Counted from the first letter of the stretch, positions 7,122 to 13,594 are shown. The stretch is DNA of 13,630 bases from CAWEHT01 sp963808455 (GCA_963808455.1 CAWEHT010000080.1:1-13630), one strand, 5' to 3'. The notes: generated by a model from the sequence alone, not told the origin. Made by a program: numbers and translations.

Positions 7122-7523
7122 CTACCTTCCCGGCTTTTTGGAAGCTGCCCGCTCCAATTCCGAGCGCCGTAGGCGGTACATCGTTTCCTCGCTTATCCTA
7201 CGATTCATCTGCACAAGATCGGCCAATAGGCCAATCAGGCAAGTCTGCAGGCCGATGATAACCAACGCGACAGCGAGGATCAGGGACTGCACGTGGCCGG
7301 CAGGGCTGCCTCCCGCAAAGTAAGCGTACAGAAAACACGTGCTCAGCAGGATACCGCCTGCGACCAATACCCCGCCGGTCGTTGTAAAGACACGCAACGG
7401 GCGGTACATGGCGTAGAAGCGCACAATGGTGACGGCGGAGAGGCTCAGAAACGATGGGATATTGCGCACGAGGCGCGATTCCGCGCGTTGGACAGTTGGT
7501 GCGTATTGGCACGAAGCAGACAC
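7122..7523 (-). CDS. GT2 fragment: C-terminal membrane anchor
   Basis: A frame of 133 residues whose genuine part begins at ESRLVRNIPSFLS (about 7481). Then come TIVRFYAMYRPLRVF, two transmembrane helices and a basic, amphipathic tail ending KKPGR. The first 14 residues are out-of-frame sequence, so this is not an independent small membrane protein. Confidence 0.65.
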   Translation of the reverse strand: MSASCQYAPTVQRAESRLVRNIPSFLSLSAVTIVRFYAMYRPLRVFTTTGGVLVAGGILLSTCFLYAYFAGGSPAGHVQSLILAVALVIIGLQTCLIGLLADLVQMNRRISEETMYRLRRSELERAASKKPGR

Positions 7524-8091
7524 GCATGCGCCTGGCGCCCGCCTGGATCAACGTCTCCAGGGTATACGTATAATCGCTCAGGATGGTCAGGCGCAGCGCC
7601 GCATCCCGGGAGAACGCCCGAAAGCCACTGGTGGCATCGGGGATGGGGATGCCTGCCGCCCGCTCAACGACCCAGCTCCCGGCGGCGCTGCAACGCGCGC
7701 TTGACCGATGACATATGCTGCGACGCTGCCACGCCGCGATCGCCGACCACAATCTCGGCGCGCCGCGCCAGGATCGGCTCGACCAGGGCCACGATGTCTG
7801 CCCCGCAGTACTGGTTGTCGGCGTCGGTGTTGACGATGATGTCCGCCCCGGCCGCAGCGCGGCTTCCAAGCCCGAGGCAAAAGCCGCCGCCAATCCCCGG
7901 TTGTGCCCGTGGCACACGATGTGCTGCACACCCAACTGCCGCGCCACGGCCACCGTGCCATCCGTGCTGCCGTCATCCACGATCAGCCACTCGATCTCAT
8001 CGATGCCGGGCAGACTGGCCGGCAAGTCGCGCACCGTGAGCGGAAGCGTCGCTTCTTCGTTGCAACACGGGATCTGGATGATCAGCTTCAC
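7198..8091 (-). CDS. GT2 fragment: catalytic-domain reading frame
   Basis: Genuine GT2 sequence in this frame covers about 7853-8091 (N-terminus to GLEAALR) and about 7483-7680 (GSWVVERAAGIPIP to FVPIRTN). The residues between and after are out of frame: the DAD motif is in a second frame (within 7664-7915). Part of the broken gene at 7122-8091. Confidence 0.65.
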   Translation of the reverse strand: MKLIIQIPCCNEEATLPLTVRDLPASLPGIDEIEWLIVDDGSTDGTVAVARQLGVQHIVCHGHNRGLAAAFASGLEAALRPGRTSSSTPTPTTSTAGQTSWPWSSRSWRGAPRLWSAIAAWQRRSICHRSSARCSAAGSWVVERAAGIPIPDATSGFRAFSRDAALRLTILSDYTYTLETLIQAGARRMRVCFVPIRTNCPTRGIAPRAQYPIVSEPLRRHHCALLRHVPPVACLYNDRRGIGRRRYPAEHVFSVRLLCGRQPCRPRAVPDPRCRVGYHRPADLPDWPIGRSCADES

Positions 8092-8098
8092 GCCGGCT

Positions 8099-8127
8099 AT
8101 TCTAGCCCATTATGGCAGCGTGAGCAA
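8099..8127 (-). promoter_or_regulatory. Candidate promoter for the GT2-led glycan cluster (possibly leaderless)
   Basis: Minus-strand TTGCTC (8122-8127) and TAGAAT (8099-8104) are 17 bases apart. The -10 box matches 5/6 but the -35 only 3/6. The -10 ends about seven bases before the GTG at 8091, so transcription would begin at or next to the start codon. No ribosome binding site is visible there, which fits a leaderless message. It lies in the 105-base gap between the GT-C and GT2 genes, the only sizeable gap before the packed cluster. Confidence 0.35.
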
Positions 8128-8196
8128 AGTGTCGCACGCGAGCGATATTGGCTAAGACCCGGGCCAACACATTCTTGAGCACCAAGCGGCAGCCCT

Positions 8197-8583
8197 TCAA
8201 CCCGCGGAAGCCTCACAGAAACTGCGATTCAAAGCAAAAATATAGACTCGGTCCTGATGGTACACCTGTTTGAACAGCGGACTGCCTGCCAATTGCTCGG
8301 GCGTGTACAACACTCGTGCTCCGGCGCCCACAGCGCCCTGGCCCTGCCCGATGTATACGTAGGCGATGGGCCAATCACACAGCAGGCGGAAGCCTTCAGA
8401 CGAGGCCGGTGACACGTTCTCGAGCTTTGCCACAGTGTTAACGACCTGCTCCGTATAGCCCTTCTGAATCGGCACCTCGTCCGCCAAGGCGTATTGTGGG
8501 GGCATGGTGTTGGCCCGGCCGGCCAACAAGGGAATCCACCACCCGGCATCGGAACCAACGGCTGTCGTGCCCCCATCGAACAC
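8197..8583 (-). CDS. C-terminal soluble domain of the GT-C-like protein, detached by frameshift
   Basis: A 128-residue frame with no start signal of its own, beginning inside the upstream frame. FDGGTTAVGSDAGWWIPLLA, NTMPPQYAL and YIGQGQGAVGAG complete the soluble tail of the membrane protein at 8438-10696. The GTG at 8583 is only the first available start codon in this frame. Confidence 0.7.
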   Translation of the reverse strand: MFDGGTTAVGSDAGWWIPLLAGRANTMPPQYALADEVPIQKGYTEQVVNTVAKLENVSPASSEGFRLLCDWPIAYVYIGQGQGAVGAGARVLYTPEQLAGSPLFKQVYHQDRVYIFALNRSFCEASAG

Positions 8584-10696
8584 GAAAACCTTCGACCAGA
8601 AAACGAGCCTCGGCCGGCGTGTTCGAGCGAATCCAATCCATCGCCCGCGTGTCCGGCCTCGTCACCATAATGAAATCTGGCTGCACAACACTTACTTGCC
8701 TGGCAGCTCCCCAGCTCCCCAGAAGGGCCACTGCCAGCGCAGCTGCCCACAGGACAGGGCGCCCGTACCGCGCATCAGCCAGTGAAACCAGCTCGCCTAT
8801 CAGCCAACCGACAAGCAGCGAGACTGGAATATAGAGCATGATGAGGGTTGCGAAATTATCGAGCATTGTGGTCCCAGGCAAGTGCACCAATCCACCTGCC
8901 ACCAGCGAAGCCAGGCACACAATCCATAGGCCGACCGAAGCTATCTGCCACTTGCGCCATAAGAGCGCCCAGATCAGCCCGGCCAGGCAAACAGCTTGCA
9001 GAATGACCGGTACGTAGACGTTCAGACTGTGCCATGTCTGATAATCCGCTAACACTGCCTGCAAGGTCGAGCCGTGGGCAACACCGATGCTCGCCTTTGC
9101 TCCGATGCTTGCTCCCAGCACATTGGGGACCCAGGGCATGATTGACGCACGATAGCAAGGACTCCGATGAGCCCGAGCCGCCCGCAGCGCGCGACCCACG
9201 TGCGGAGATCGATTTTCCAGCACGGGCAGGCCATAGCCGACCAACCAGGGAACCACGAAGGCCGCATAGTAGAACGGCACCCGGTAGTTGCTCAGAGCCA
9301 TGCCACCTACCAAGAAGCCGGCCAATACGAGCGAGCGTAACGTGAAGCGGCTCCGCTCCAACACGTAGCAGAGGAACCATAAGGCAACTGGCAGGATGGC
9401 CTGCGCAGCTAGCTGGGCGAAACGCCCCCAGTTAGCATAGAAGGCCGGCATGGTCGAAAGGAGGCCCGCCGCCAAGACGGCTCCCGTGCCTGCCCAATGC
9501 TTGCCTTTCGACAGGCGCAGCGCCAGCGGATACAGGGCCAGGGCACTCAGGCCATTGATGAGCTGCCCGGCCCATAAAGTAGCCCGACTGGCGCTCATGC
9601 CAGTGATCCAGCTCAATAAGGCTGCGTCGGCAGAGAACCCATAATGGACGCTCAAGGTTTGGTAAGGCGCATACGGTACCCATGAGCTGAAAAGCCCACC
9701 ATGGTCGATAAACAGTTGAGCAATGGCTGCGTGCTGTACCGAATCGCCCCAGGAGGGGCCTTCCAGGTTGCTGGCGACCAGCAAGCGTACACCAAACATG
9801 AGCGCAATGACGACCAGCAAGGCCAGGTCCGGCCATAGCCTGTCTGATTGGGCCCAGTCGTGCACCGCGGCAGCGAACCGGGGGACTCGACCAGCGCCCC
9901 GCCCACGGCCCGGCCTCCTGCTCAGGAAAATCAGCCCAAGGGCCCCCAGCGCTGGCGGCAGCCACACGTTCATGGGTCCGAGGTGCACGCCGACGAGCCC
10001 TGTCCACAGCAGCCAGAGCGGGTAGAAGGCCAGGTTGACGCCGACGGCCAGGCCGAGCGTCTCGGCCCAGGACAGTTTGGCAGCACGATAAAGCCAGGTT
10101 ATCAGAACTGCACCCGGCAAGAGGTAAAGCAGGGCAGCGACTGCGAGCAAACCCAGGCCCTGTACCGCTTCGTTGGCAAGGTTGAGCAGCGATGGGACAA
10201 GGGCATAGGTCAAGCCAAAAGCCAACTGTGCGTCCGGCAGGGGGCTGTGGTCTTGATAAAGGGCGCCATCTCGATAGGTGTCGCCAGGCGCCGCATCTAC
10301 CCGGAGAGCGCCCTTGCCTTCCAGCTCCAGAAAGGCATATAAGTACCGCCCTTTGGAGTTCGTCAGGGTCGGGAGAGCAAAATAAGTCGGTCCAGACGGA
10401 GGAATGCTTGCCAGGGGCATGGTACTGGCAATCAGATCCTGTGTGGCCTGCGCATCTTCTCTCAGGTGGAGCTGAACCTCTCCCTGGCTGCCCGGTTCCG
10501 GAGTCAGCCATAACCGCAACCCGTCCAGTCCGCCATGACGTGCGACGAATGTTTGTCCAACCGTATGCCCGGATTCGAGCCTGACCTGCAACTTGGGGGC
10601 AATAGCGGGTTGATCCTGGTCAACGAAATCAGAGCAACCCGACAAGAGCAGCAAACACGCTCCCAGCAGGATAAGAACGATGAAGTGTCGCCGCAT
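8438..10696 (-). CDS. Main reading frame of the GT-C-like membrane protein (752 residues)
   Basis: Holds the lipoprotein-type signal, the beta-rich external domain and all transmembrane segments. The last 50 or so residues, after LVEGF, are out-of-frame text. The true C-terminus continues in the frame at 8197-8583. Residues about 507-518 (RAHRSPCYRAS) are also out of frame between two cancelling one-base shifts. Confidence 0.75.
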   Translation of the reverse strand: MRRHFIVLILLGACLLLLSGCSDFVDQDQPAIAPKLQVRLESGHTVGQTFVARHGGLDGLRLWLTPEPGSQGEVQLHLREDAQATQDLIASTMPLASIPPSGPTYFALPTLTNSKGRYLYAFLELEGKGALRVDAAPGDTYRDGALYQDHSPLPDAQLAFGLTYALVPSLLNLANEAVQGLGLLAVAALLYLLPGAVLITWLYRAAKLSWAETLGLAVGVNLAFYPLWLLWTGLVGVHLGPMNVWLPPALGALGLIFLSRRPGRGRGAGRVPRFAAAVHDWAQSDRLWPDLALLVVIALMFGVRLLVASNLEGPSWGDSVQHAAIAQLFIDHGGLFSSWVPYAPYQTLSVHYGFSADAALLSWITGMSASRATLWAGQLINGLSALALYPLALRLSKGKHWAGTGAVLAAGLLSTMPAFYANWGRFAQLAAQAILPVALWFLCYVLERSRFTLRSLVLAGFLVGGMALSNYRVPFYYAAFVVPWLVGYGLPVLENRSPHVGRALRAARAHRSPCYRASIMPWVPNVLGASIGAKASIGVAHGSTLQAVLADYQTWHSLNVYVPVILQAVCLAGLIWALLWRKWQIASVGLWIVCLASLVAGGLVHLPGTTMLDNFATLIMLYIPVSLLVGWLIGELVSLADARYGRPVLWAAALAVALLGSWGAARQVSVVQPDFIMVTRPDTRAMDWIRSNTPAEARFLVEGFRVRWGHDSRWFRCRVVDSLVGRPGQHHAPTIRLGGRGADSEGLYGAGR

Positions 10697-10770
10697 AGAC
10701 TCCTCAGAGGCATCACAGCTGTCTCAGCGCGCGTTGGGGTTCGCACCTTTGCTTCGCGGCCCAGACAAGT

Positions 10771-10776
10771 ATTTTA
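10771..10776 (-). promoter_or_regulatory. Possible -10 box upstream of the GT-C-like gene
   Basis: Minus-strand TAAAAT matches the -10 consensus at 5/6 and sits 75 bases before the ATG at 10696, in a 155-base gap after the GIY-YIG gene. No good -35 box is found at 16-18 bases spacing, so the call is weak. Nothing else is seen in this gap apart from the GAGGAG ribosome binding site at 10700-10705. Confidence 0.25.
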
Positions 10777-10851
10777 GCCCATGCGACCCAAGGACGAAAG
10801 CCCGTGGCATGGCATCGCTTTCCTGACAACGAATGACCGCCGGCGATTCTA

Positions 10852-11130
10852 CTACACATCGTGGGCGCGGCCCGATCCTTCACGTGATTCTTGGCTGGAA
10901 ACAAGTCGCTCTTTGTCCTCGCGAGCCAGCCGCTTTATGGCGCTTTCCCTCTGCATGGCCACATGGCGGTCCGGCGCTTCCTCGTGGTAGACCAGCACGA
11001 CCGGCCTGCGGCCACGCGTATAGCGCGCGCCTCGGCCGGCATTGTGATCTGCCACGCGGCGGGCAACATCAGTGCACCATCCCGCATAGTAGGTGCCATC
11101 AGCGCAGCGCACGATATATACGAACGGCAC
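10852..11130 (-). CDS. GIY-YIG domain protein (UPF0213 / YhbQ-like)
   Basis: A 92-residue single-domain GIY-YIG protein of the UPF0213 type, a small group of cytoplasmic nuclease-fold proteins. The GIY half is VYI (4-6), the YIG half is YAG (15-17), then come TDVARRVADHNAG with Arg24/Arg25 and His29, ARYTRGRRPV, and Glu62 with Lys66 in RESAIKRL, the expected metal-binding acidic position. The reading frame is open further upstream to an ATG at 11253, but those 41 residues are Arg/Ser-rich, lie antisense-free inside the TyrA-like gene and match nothing. The GTG at 11130 starts exactly at the domain, 13 bases after the upstream stop, with AGGGA at 11141-11145 as a likely ribosome binding site. 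Whether it cuts DNA is not known from sequence. It is probably cotranscribed with the dehydrogenase gene. Confidence 0.85.
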   Translation of the reverse strand: MPFVYIVRCADGTYYAGWCTDVARRVADHNAGRGARYTRGRRPVVLVYHEEAPDRHVAMQRESAIKRLAREDKERLVSSQESREGSGRAHDV

Positions 11131-11143
11131 AGGCGATCTATCC

Positions 11144-12133
11144 CTATTTCTTCTTGCGCGGTTGCTTGGCCGGCTCGCCTCGCCCGCCGAAGCCGAGCAG
11201 CCGCCGAAACTCGCTCCCGGCCGAAGGCATCTCGACCAGTGGCTCCGAGTCATCCCAGGCGTTCGTGGCCTGCGCCTGGCTCCAGCGCGCGGCCGTCCCC
11301 ATGGCGCCTTCGAATGCCGCGGCCAGCGCCGTTTGGTCGCCCGGCTCTAGCATCCCTTTCCACTGCTCCAACTCGGCGATCATGTTGTCCAGCCAGCGGC
11401 TCAGGTTGGCCCTATTGGCGAGGCAGGCGCCGGCGAGTGCCCCTGCGTCGCTTTCCACGATATACGAGCCGGCGTAAAACTGGCTGCCCGCCAGTTTGCG
11501 CATCTCCTGCCAGCTTTCGACCCCACTCACCGCCCGGCAGAAGGCGGCCGCCAACACTGCAGGCAGGTGCTCGACGGCAGCCTGCAGCCCATCGTGTTCT
11601 TCGGCTCCCACGAAGAATGGGCGCACGCCCAATGCCTCGACCAGGTCAGTAGCCATTTGCAGCGCCTGAGCCTGCGCCCTGACATCGGCAACCAGGCAGA
11701 AGGGCTTGCCACTGAACAGGTCGGCTTTGGCGTTTGCGGTGCCCTGGCGCTCGCTCACCAGGATCGGGTCGCCACCGATCAAGCTGGCGTGCGCGGGCAA
11801 CGACTCTGCCGCCCAGGCCAGCACCGGCGCTTTGAGCGTAGCCGTGTCAACGATCAGGCAGCCCGGCTTGAGGTCACCGGCCATGGCAACCAGCGTGCCC
11901 TTGATCTCGCTGACCGGCAAAGCCAGCAGGATACGGTCCGCGTTGCGCACCGCGCTGATCAGGTTCCATTCGGTGCGGTCAACGGCACCCATGTTCCGGG
12001 CACGGCCCGCGGCGCCCGCGTCCTTGTCATGTCCGACCACGATCAGTTTCTCGGCATGGCGGTGGAGCGCCATACCGGCCGAAGCGCCCACCAGCCCGAG
12101 GCCGACAATTGTGATTTGGAGCTTTTCGGGCAT
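11144..12133 (-). CDS. TyrA-like prephenate/arogenate dehydrogenase family protein with atypical active site
   Basis: A 329-residue cytoplasmic NAD(P)-dependent dehydrogenase of the TyrA family, which normally decarboxylates prephenate or arogenate in tyrosine synthesis. The Rossmann start ITIVGLGLVGASAG contains GLGLVG (11-16). ILLALPVSEI (68-77), DTATLKAPVL (96-105) and LIGGDPILVSERQGT (118-132) follow in the normal family order. The all-helical half has GAEEHDGLQAAVEHLPAVLAAA (first part 176-190). The residue matching the catalytic histidine of the usual GGHPM/I motif is Asp122, and the serine of the D-x-x-S-x-K loop is Thr99, so the classical reaction is uncertain. The ATG at 12133 was chosen because it directly precedes the Rossmann strand and has AAGGGGG just upstream. 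A longer frame to 12256 would overlap the HD gene. The lysine-rich tail is KQPRKKK. Confidence 0.8.
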   Translation of the reverse strand: MPEKLQITIVGLGLVGASAGMALHRHAEKLIVVGHDKDAGAAGRARNMGAVDRTEWNLISAVRNADRILLALPVSEIKGTLVAMAGDLKPGCLIVDTATLKAPVLAWAAESLPAHASLIGGDPILVSERQGTANAKADLFSGKPFCLVADVRAQAQALQMATDLVEALGVRPFFVGAEEHDGLQAAVEHLPAVLAAAFCRAVSGVESWQEMRKLAGSQFYAGSYIVESDAGALAGACLANRANLSRWLDNMIAELEQWKGMLEPGDQTALAAAFEGAMGTAARWSQAQATNAWDDSEPLVEMPSAGSEFRRLLGFGGRGEPAKQPRKKK

Positions 12134-12203
12134 AGTCCCCCTTTCAGCCAGCAGCTTCCGATCGCGAAGCCCCGCAGGGCCTTCGTGGGGTTCTTCCAGC
12201 GTT

Positions 12204-12770
12204 TCAGCTGTCGTCGTCCGCCCACTGCAAGGCGGCCAGCCAGGCATCGAACTCATCCTGCCCGGTGGTAGCCTCCGGTGGCCGATCCTGATGGCGCGCG
12301 ATCAACAGCACGGCTCGCGGGTCGCAGCCACACGCCGCCGCCATCTCGGCACCAAGCTGCGGGTGATTCCAGTGCGCCCAAAATGGATAGCGCCAGCCCC
12401 GGCGCGAAGGGGCCGGCATCTGGCCCAACCGTTCCAGCTGGCCCGGCCAGAAGGCACGCAGCAACACTACGGCGACCCGGTGCCACAGGCCCACGCGGCC
12501 ACCTCGCTTGGCACAATCGTGCAGCAGCGCAGCCTGCATCAGCGGCAAATCATGGAGGCCGCGAGCCTGGAGCGAGCGCAGCACCCGCCAGGCATGCTGC
12601 TGATCGCTCCGCGCCATGGCGTCGTAAAGGGACTGCGCGTCGCGGGGGAGGAGAGCCTGGACAGCAGCCTGGGCAGCCGGGTCGAGAGGCACAAGGGGCG
12701 CCAACACAGCCCGGCGGAACTGGCGCACCCGGTACCCTGGCCGCGCATTGCACCGGCGCCCTGGCAACAT
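12204..12770 (-). CDS. HD-domain phosphohydrolase-like protein
   Basis: A 188-residue protein with an HD metal-dependent hydrolase core: His59 in QQHAWRVL, His84-Asp85 in ALLHDCAKRGG, then His136 in HWNHPQLGAEM and His160 in IARHQD, spaced as in HD phosphohydrolases. A helical stretch with WHRVAVVLLRAFWP follows the HD pair. The substrate is unknown. The ATG at 12770 overlaps the stop of the site-2 protease gene by one base (TGATG), a classical reinitiation junction. The frame also stays open upstream to 13070, but that extension is Arg/Pro/Gln-rich, lies entirely inside the protease gene and is rejected. The 70-base gap to the TyrA-like gene holds only a small imperfect hairpin (12165-12185) without a T-run. 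Confidence 0.85.
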   Translation of the reverse strand: MLPGRRCNARPGYRVRQFRRAVLAPLVPLDPAAQAAVQALLPRDAQSLYDAMARSDQQHAWRVLRSLQARGLHDLPLMQAALLHDCAKRGGRVGLWHRVAVVLLRAFWPGQLERLGQMPAPSRRGWRYPFWAHWNHPQLGAEMAAACGCDPRAVLLIARHQDRPPEATTGQDEFDAWLAALQWADDDS

Positions 12771-13462
12771 CAATAGCCAAAATAGAGCTGCGCCAGGCTG
12801 TTCCCTGCCAGCAACCGGGTCAGCCCGTGCACGGCGGCGAACAGAGTATCGCCCAGGACGTTGAAGTTCGTCACCATGCCCAGCAGCAAAATCGCCAGCA
12901 GGATCTGTGGGCCGTACGTTTGCAGCGGAGCCAGCGCTCGCGCAGTGCGGGCGCTGACGAGGCCGTTCAGCACGCTGTTGCCATCCAGCGGCGCCAGCGG
13001 GATAAGGTTGAACAGGCACAGCACGAGATTCAGGACGACCAGCGTGCCCAGGATATTGGACAAGGTCCACTCGAGGGCAGACGGCCCCTCAGGCGGTGTG
13101 TGATTGAACATGAAACGCCAGAGGATGGTAGCAACCACAGCCAACAGAGCGTTGCTGACCGGTCCCGCCAACGCAACCAACGCGCCGCCCGCCCGCGGCC
13201 CATAACGCAGCCGCCATGGGTTGACCGGGGTCGGCTTGGCCCAGCCGATGCCGAGGATCAGGATCAGGATCGAGCCTAGGGGATCGAGATGAACGAGAGG
13301 GTTCAGCGTGAGGCGCCCGGCGCGCTTGGCCGTGTCGTCACCCAGGCGAAAGGCCATCCAGGCGTGAGCTGCCTCGTGCAGGCTCAATGCCAGCACCATA
13401 GCGATAGCCAACGCCAGCAGCCTCGGCAACAGCTCCCCAATCGGCAAACCGAGCAAACCCAC
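12770..13462 (-). CDS. Site-2 protease family (M50) membrane metalloprotease
   Basis: A 230-residue polytopic zinc protease of the short S2P/M50 type, expected to cleave membrane-embedded substrates. The zinc motif is HEAAH (29-33) in the first hydrophobic helix, followed by GDDTAKRAGRLTLNPL and HLDPLGSI. The third ligand region is FNLIPLAPLDGNSV (151-164), the L-D-G form of the family's N-P-x-x-x-x-D-G motif. About five hydrophobic segments are seen and no PDZ domain. The GTG at 13462 is preferred: it lies five bases after GGAG (13468-13471) and starts MGLLGLPIGELLPR, the usual opening. An ATG at 13573 is in frame and would add a 37-residue Gly/Val-rich extension. The promoter upstream would allow a leaderless message from it. 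It is followed by the HD gene at a one-base overlap. The target is unknown. Confidence 0.88.
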   Translation of the reverse strand: MGLLGLPIGELLPRLLALAIAMVLALSLHEAAHAWMAFRLGDDTAKRAGRLTLNPLVHLDPLGSILILILGIGWAKPTPVNPWRLRYGPRAGGALVALAGPVSNALLAVVATILWRFMFNHTPPEGPSALEWTLSNILGTLVVLNLVLCLFNLIPLAPLDGNSVLNGLVSARTARALAPLQTYGPQILLAILLLGMVTNFNVLGDTLFAAVHGLTRLLAGNSLAQLYFGY

Positions 13463-13585
13463 AGCTACTCCATCCTGACAACCGGCCCACTGCACCCGGC
13501 ACACGACCAAAGTTATCGGCACTGGACCACGCACACGGAGATCGGCGCCAGATCCCGCCAGCGCGTCCGGCATGGAACAATTGCC

Positions 13586-13594
13586 ATTATACCA
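13586..13594 (-). promoter_or_regulatory. Extended -10 promoter for the site-2 protease gene
   Basis: Minus-strand TGGTATAAT is a perfect TATAAT preceded by TG and one base, the extended -10 form, which works with a poor -35; no -35 consensus is visible. Transcription would start near 13578, about five bases before the ATG at 13573 and about 115 bases before the GTG at 13462. Confidence 0.55.

Larger units (their letters stand above)
7122..8091 (-). pseudogene. GT2 polyprenyl-phosphate sugar transferase (GtrB/DPMS-like), broken by three apparent frameshifts
   Basis: Restored length is about 322 residues. The catalytic GT-A domain has NEEATLPLTVRDLP, EWLIVDDGSTDGT, then VNTDADNQY (the D-x-D metal and nucleotide site) and DATSGFRAFSRDAALRL. 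A C-terminal pair of hydrophobic helices (GGVLVAGGILLSTCFLYAYF and SLILAVALVIIGLQTCLIG) anchors it in the membrane, as in bacterial GtrB-type enzymes that load a sugar onto undecaprenyl phosphate. The reading frame must change at about 7852 (one base missing; restores LRAGADIIVNTDADNQY), at 7678-7688 (one extra base, before GSWVVERAAG) and at 7481-7482 (one extra G; restores TRESRLVRNI). The net of one extra base agrees with the 970-base length. GTG 8091 is the start, possibly leaderless. It heads the glycan cluster, with the GT4 gene eight bases after its stop. Confidence 0.82.
8197..10696 (-). pseudogene. GT-C-like polytopic membrane protein with lipoprotein-type N-terminus (frameshifted gene)
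   Basis: Restored length is about 832 residues, likely a membrane glycosyltransferase or related protein that would use a polyprenyl-linked sugar outside the cell. Residues 1-21 form a signal with lipobox LLSGC (C21). Residues 22-170 are a soluble beta-rich domain (TVGQTFVARHGGLDGLRLWL). About a dozen hydrophobic segments start near 178. GDSVQHAAIAQLFIDHG (317-333) lies in the first external loop where GT-C enzymes carry acidic catalytic residues, and ANWGRFAQLAAQAILP is at 421-436. The C-terminus is a soluble domain (TRAMDWIRSNTP, then GSDAGWWIPLLAGR, NTMPPQYAL). That tail is in another frame: one extra T in the TTTT at 8585-8588 explains the switch and restores GFVFDGGTTAVGSDAGWW. A compensating pair lies near 9140-9183. 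ATG 10696 has GAGGAG at 10700-10705. The family is not assigned precisely; no activity is proven. Confidence 0.7.

Noticed and set aside
8092..8196. tRNA, small RNA or terminator in the gap before GT2
   Set aside because: No cloverleaf, strong hairpin or T-run seen; only the candidate promoter at 8099-8127.
5952..9183. Programmed ribosomal frameshifting
   Set aside because: Nine sites in three unrelated genes, in both directions, without slippery heptamers or a shared signal; individual programmed shifts could not explain the set.
11131..11253. 41-residue N-terminal extension of the GIY-YIG protein
   Set aside because: Overlaps the TyrA-like gene in another frame; the domain begins exactly at the GTG at 11130.
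12165..12185. Hairpin between HD and TyrA-like genes as a terminator or attenuator
   Set aside because: Stem has an internal G-G mismatch and no T-run follows on the minus strand; no leader peptide or riboswitch pattern is visible.
12771..13070. 100-residue N-terminal extension of the HD protein
   Set aside because: Lies completely inside the protease gene, is Arg/Pro/Gln-rich, and the ATG at 12770 forms a TGATG junction.
12278..13279. Plus-strand 333-codon frame opposite the HD and protease genes
   Set aside because: Low-complexity Gln/Arg/Ala/Gly composition and no domain; spans two real genes in antisense.
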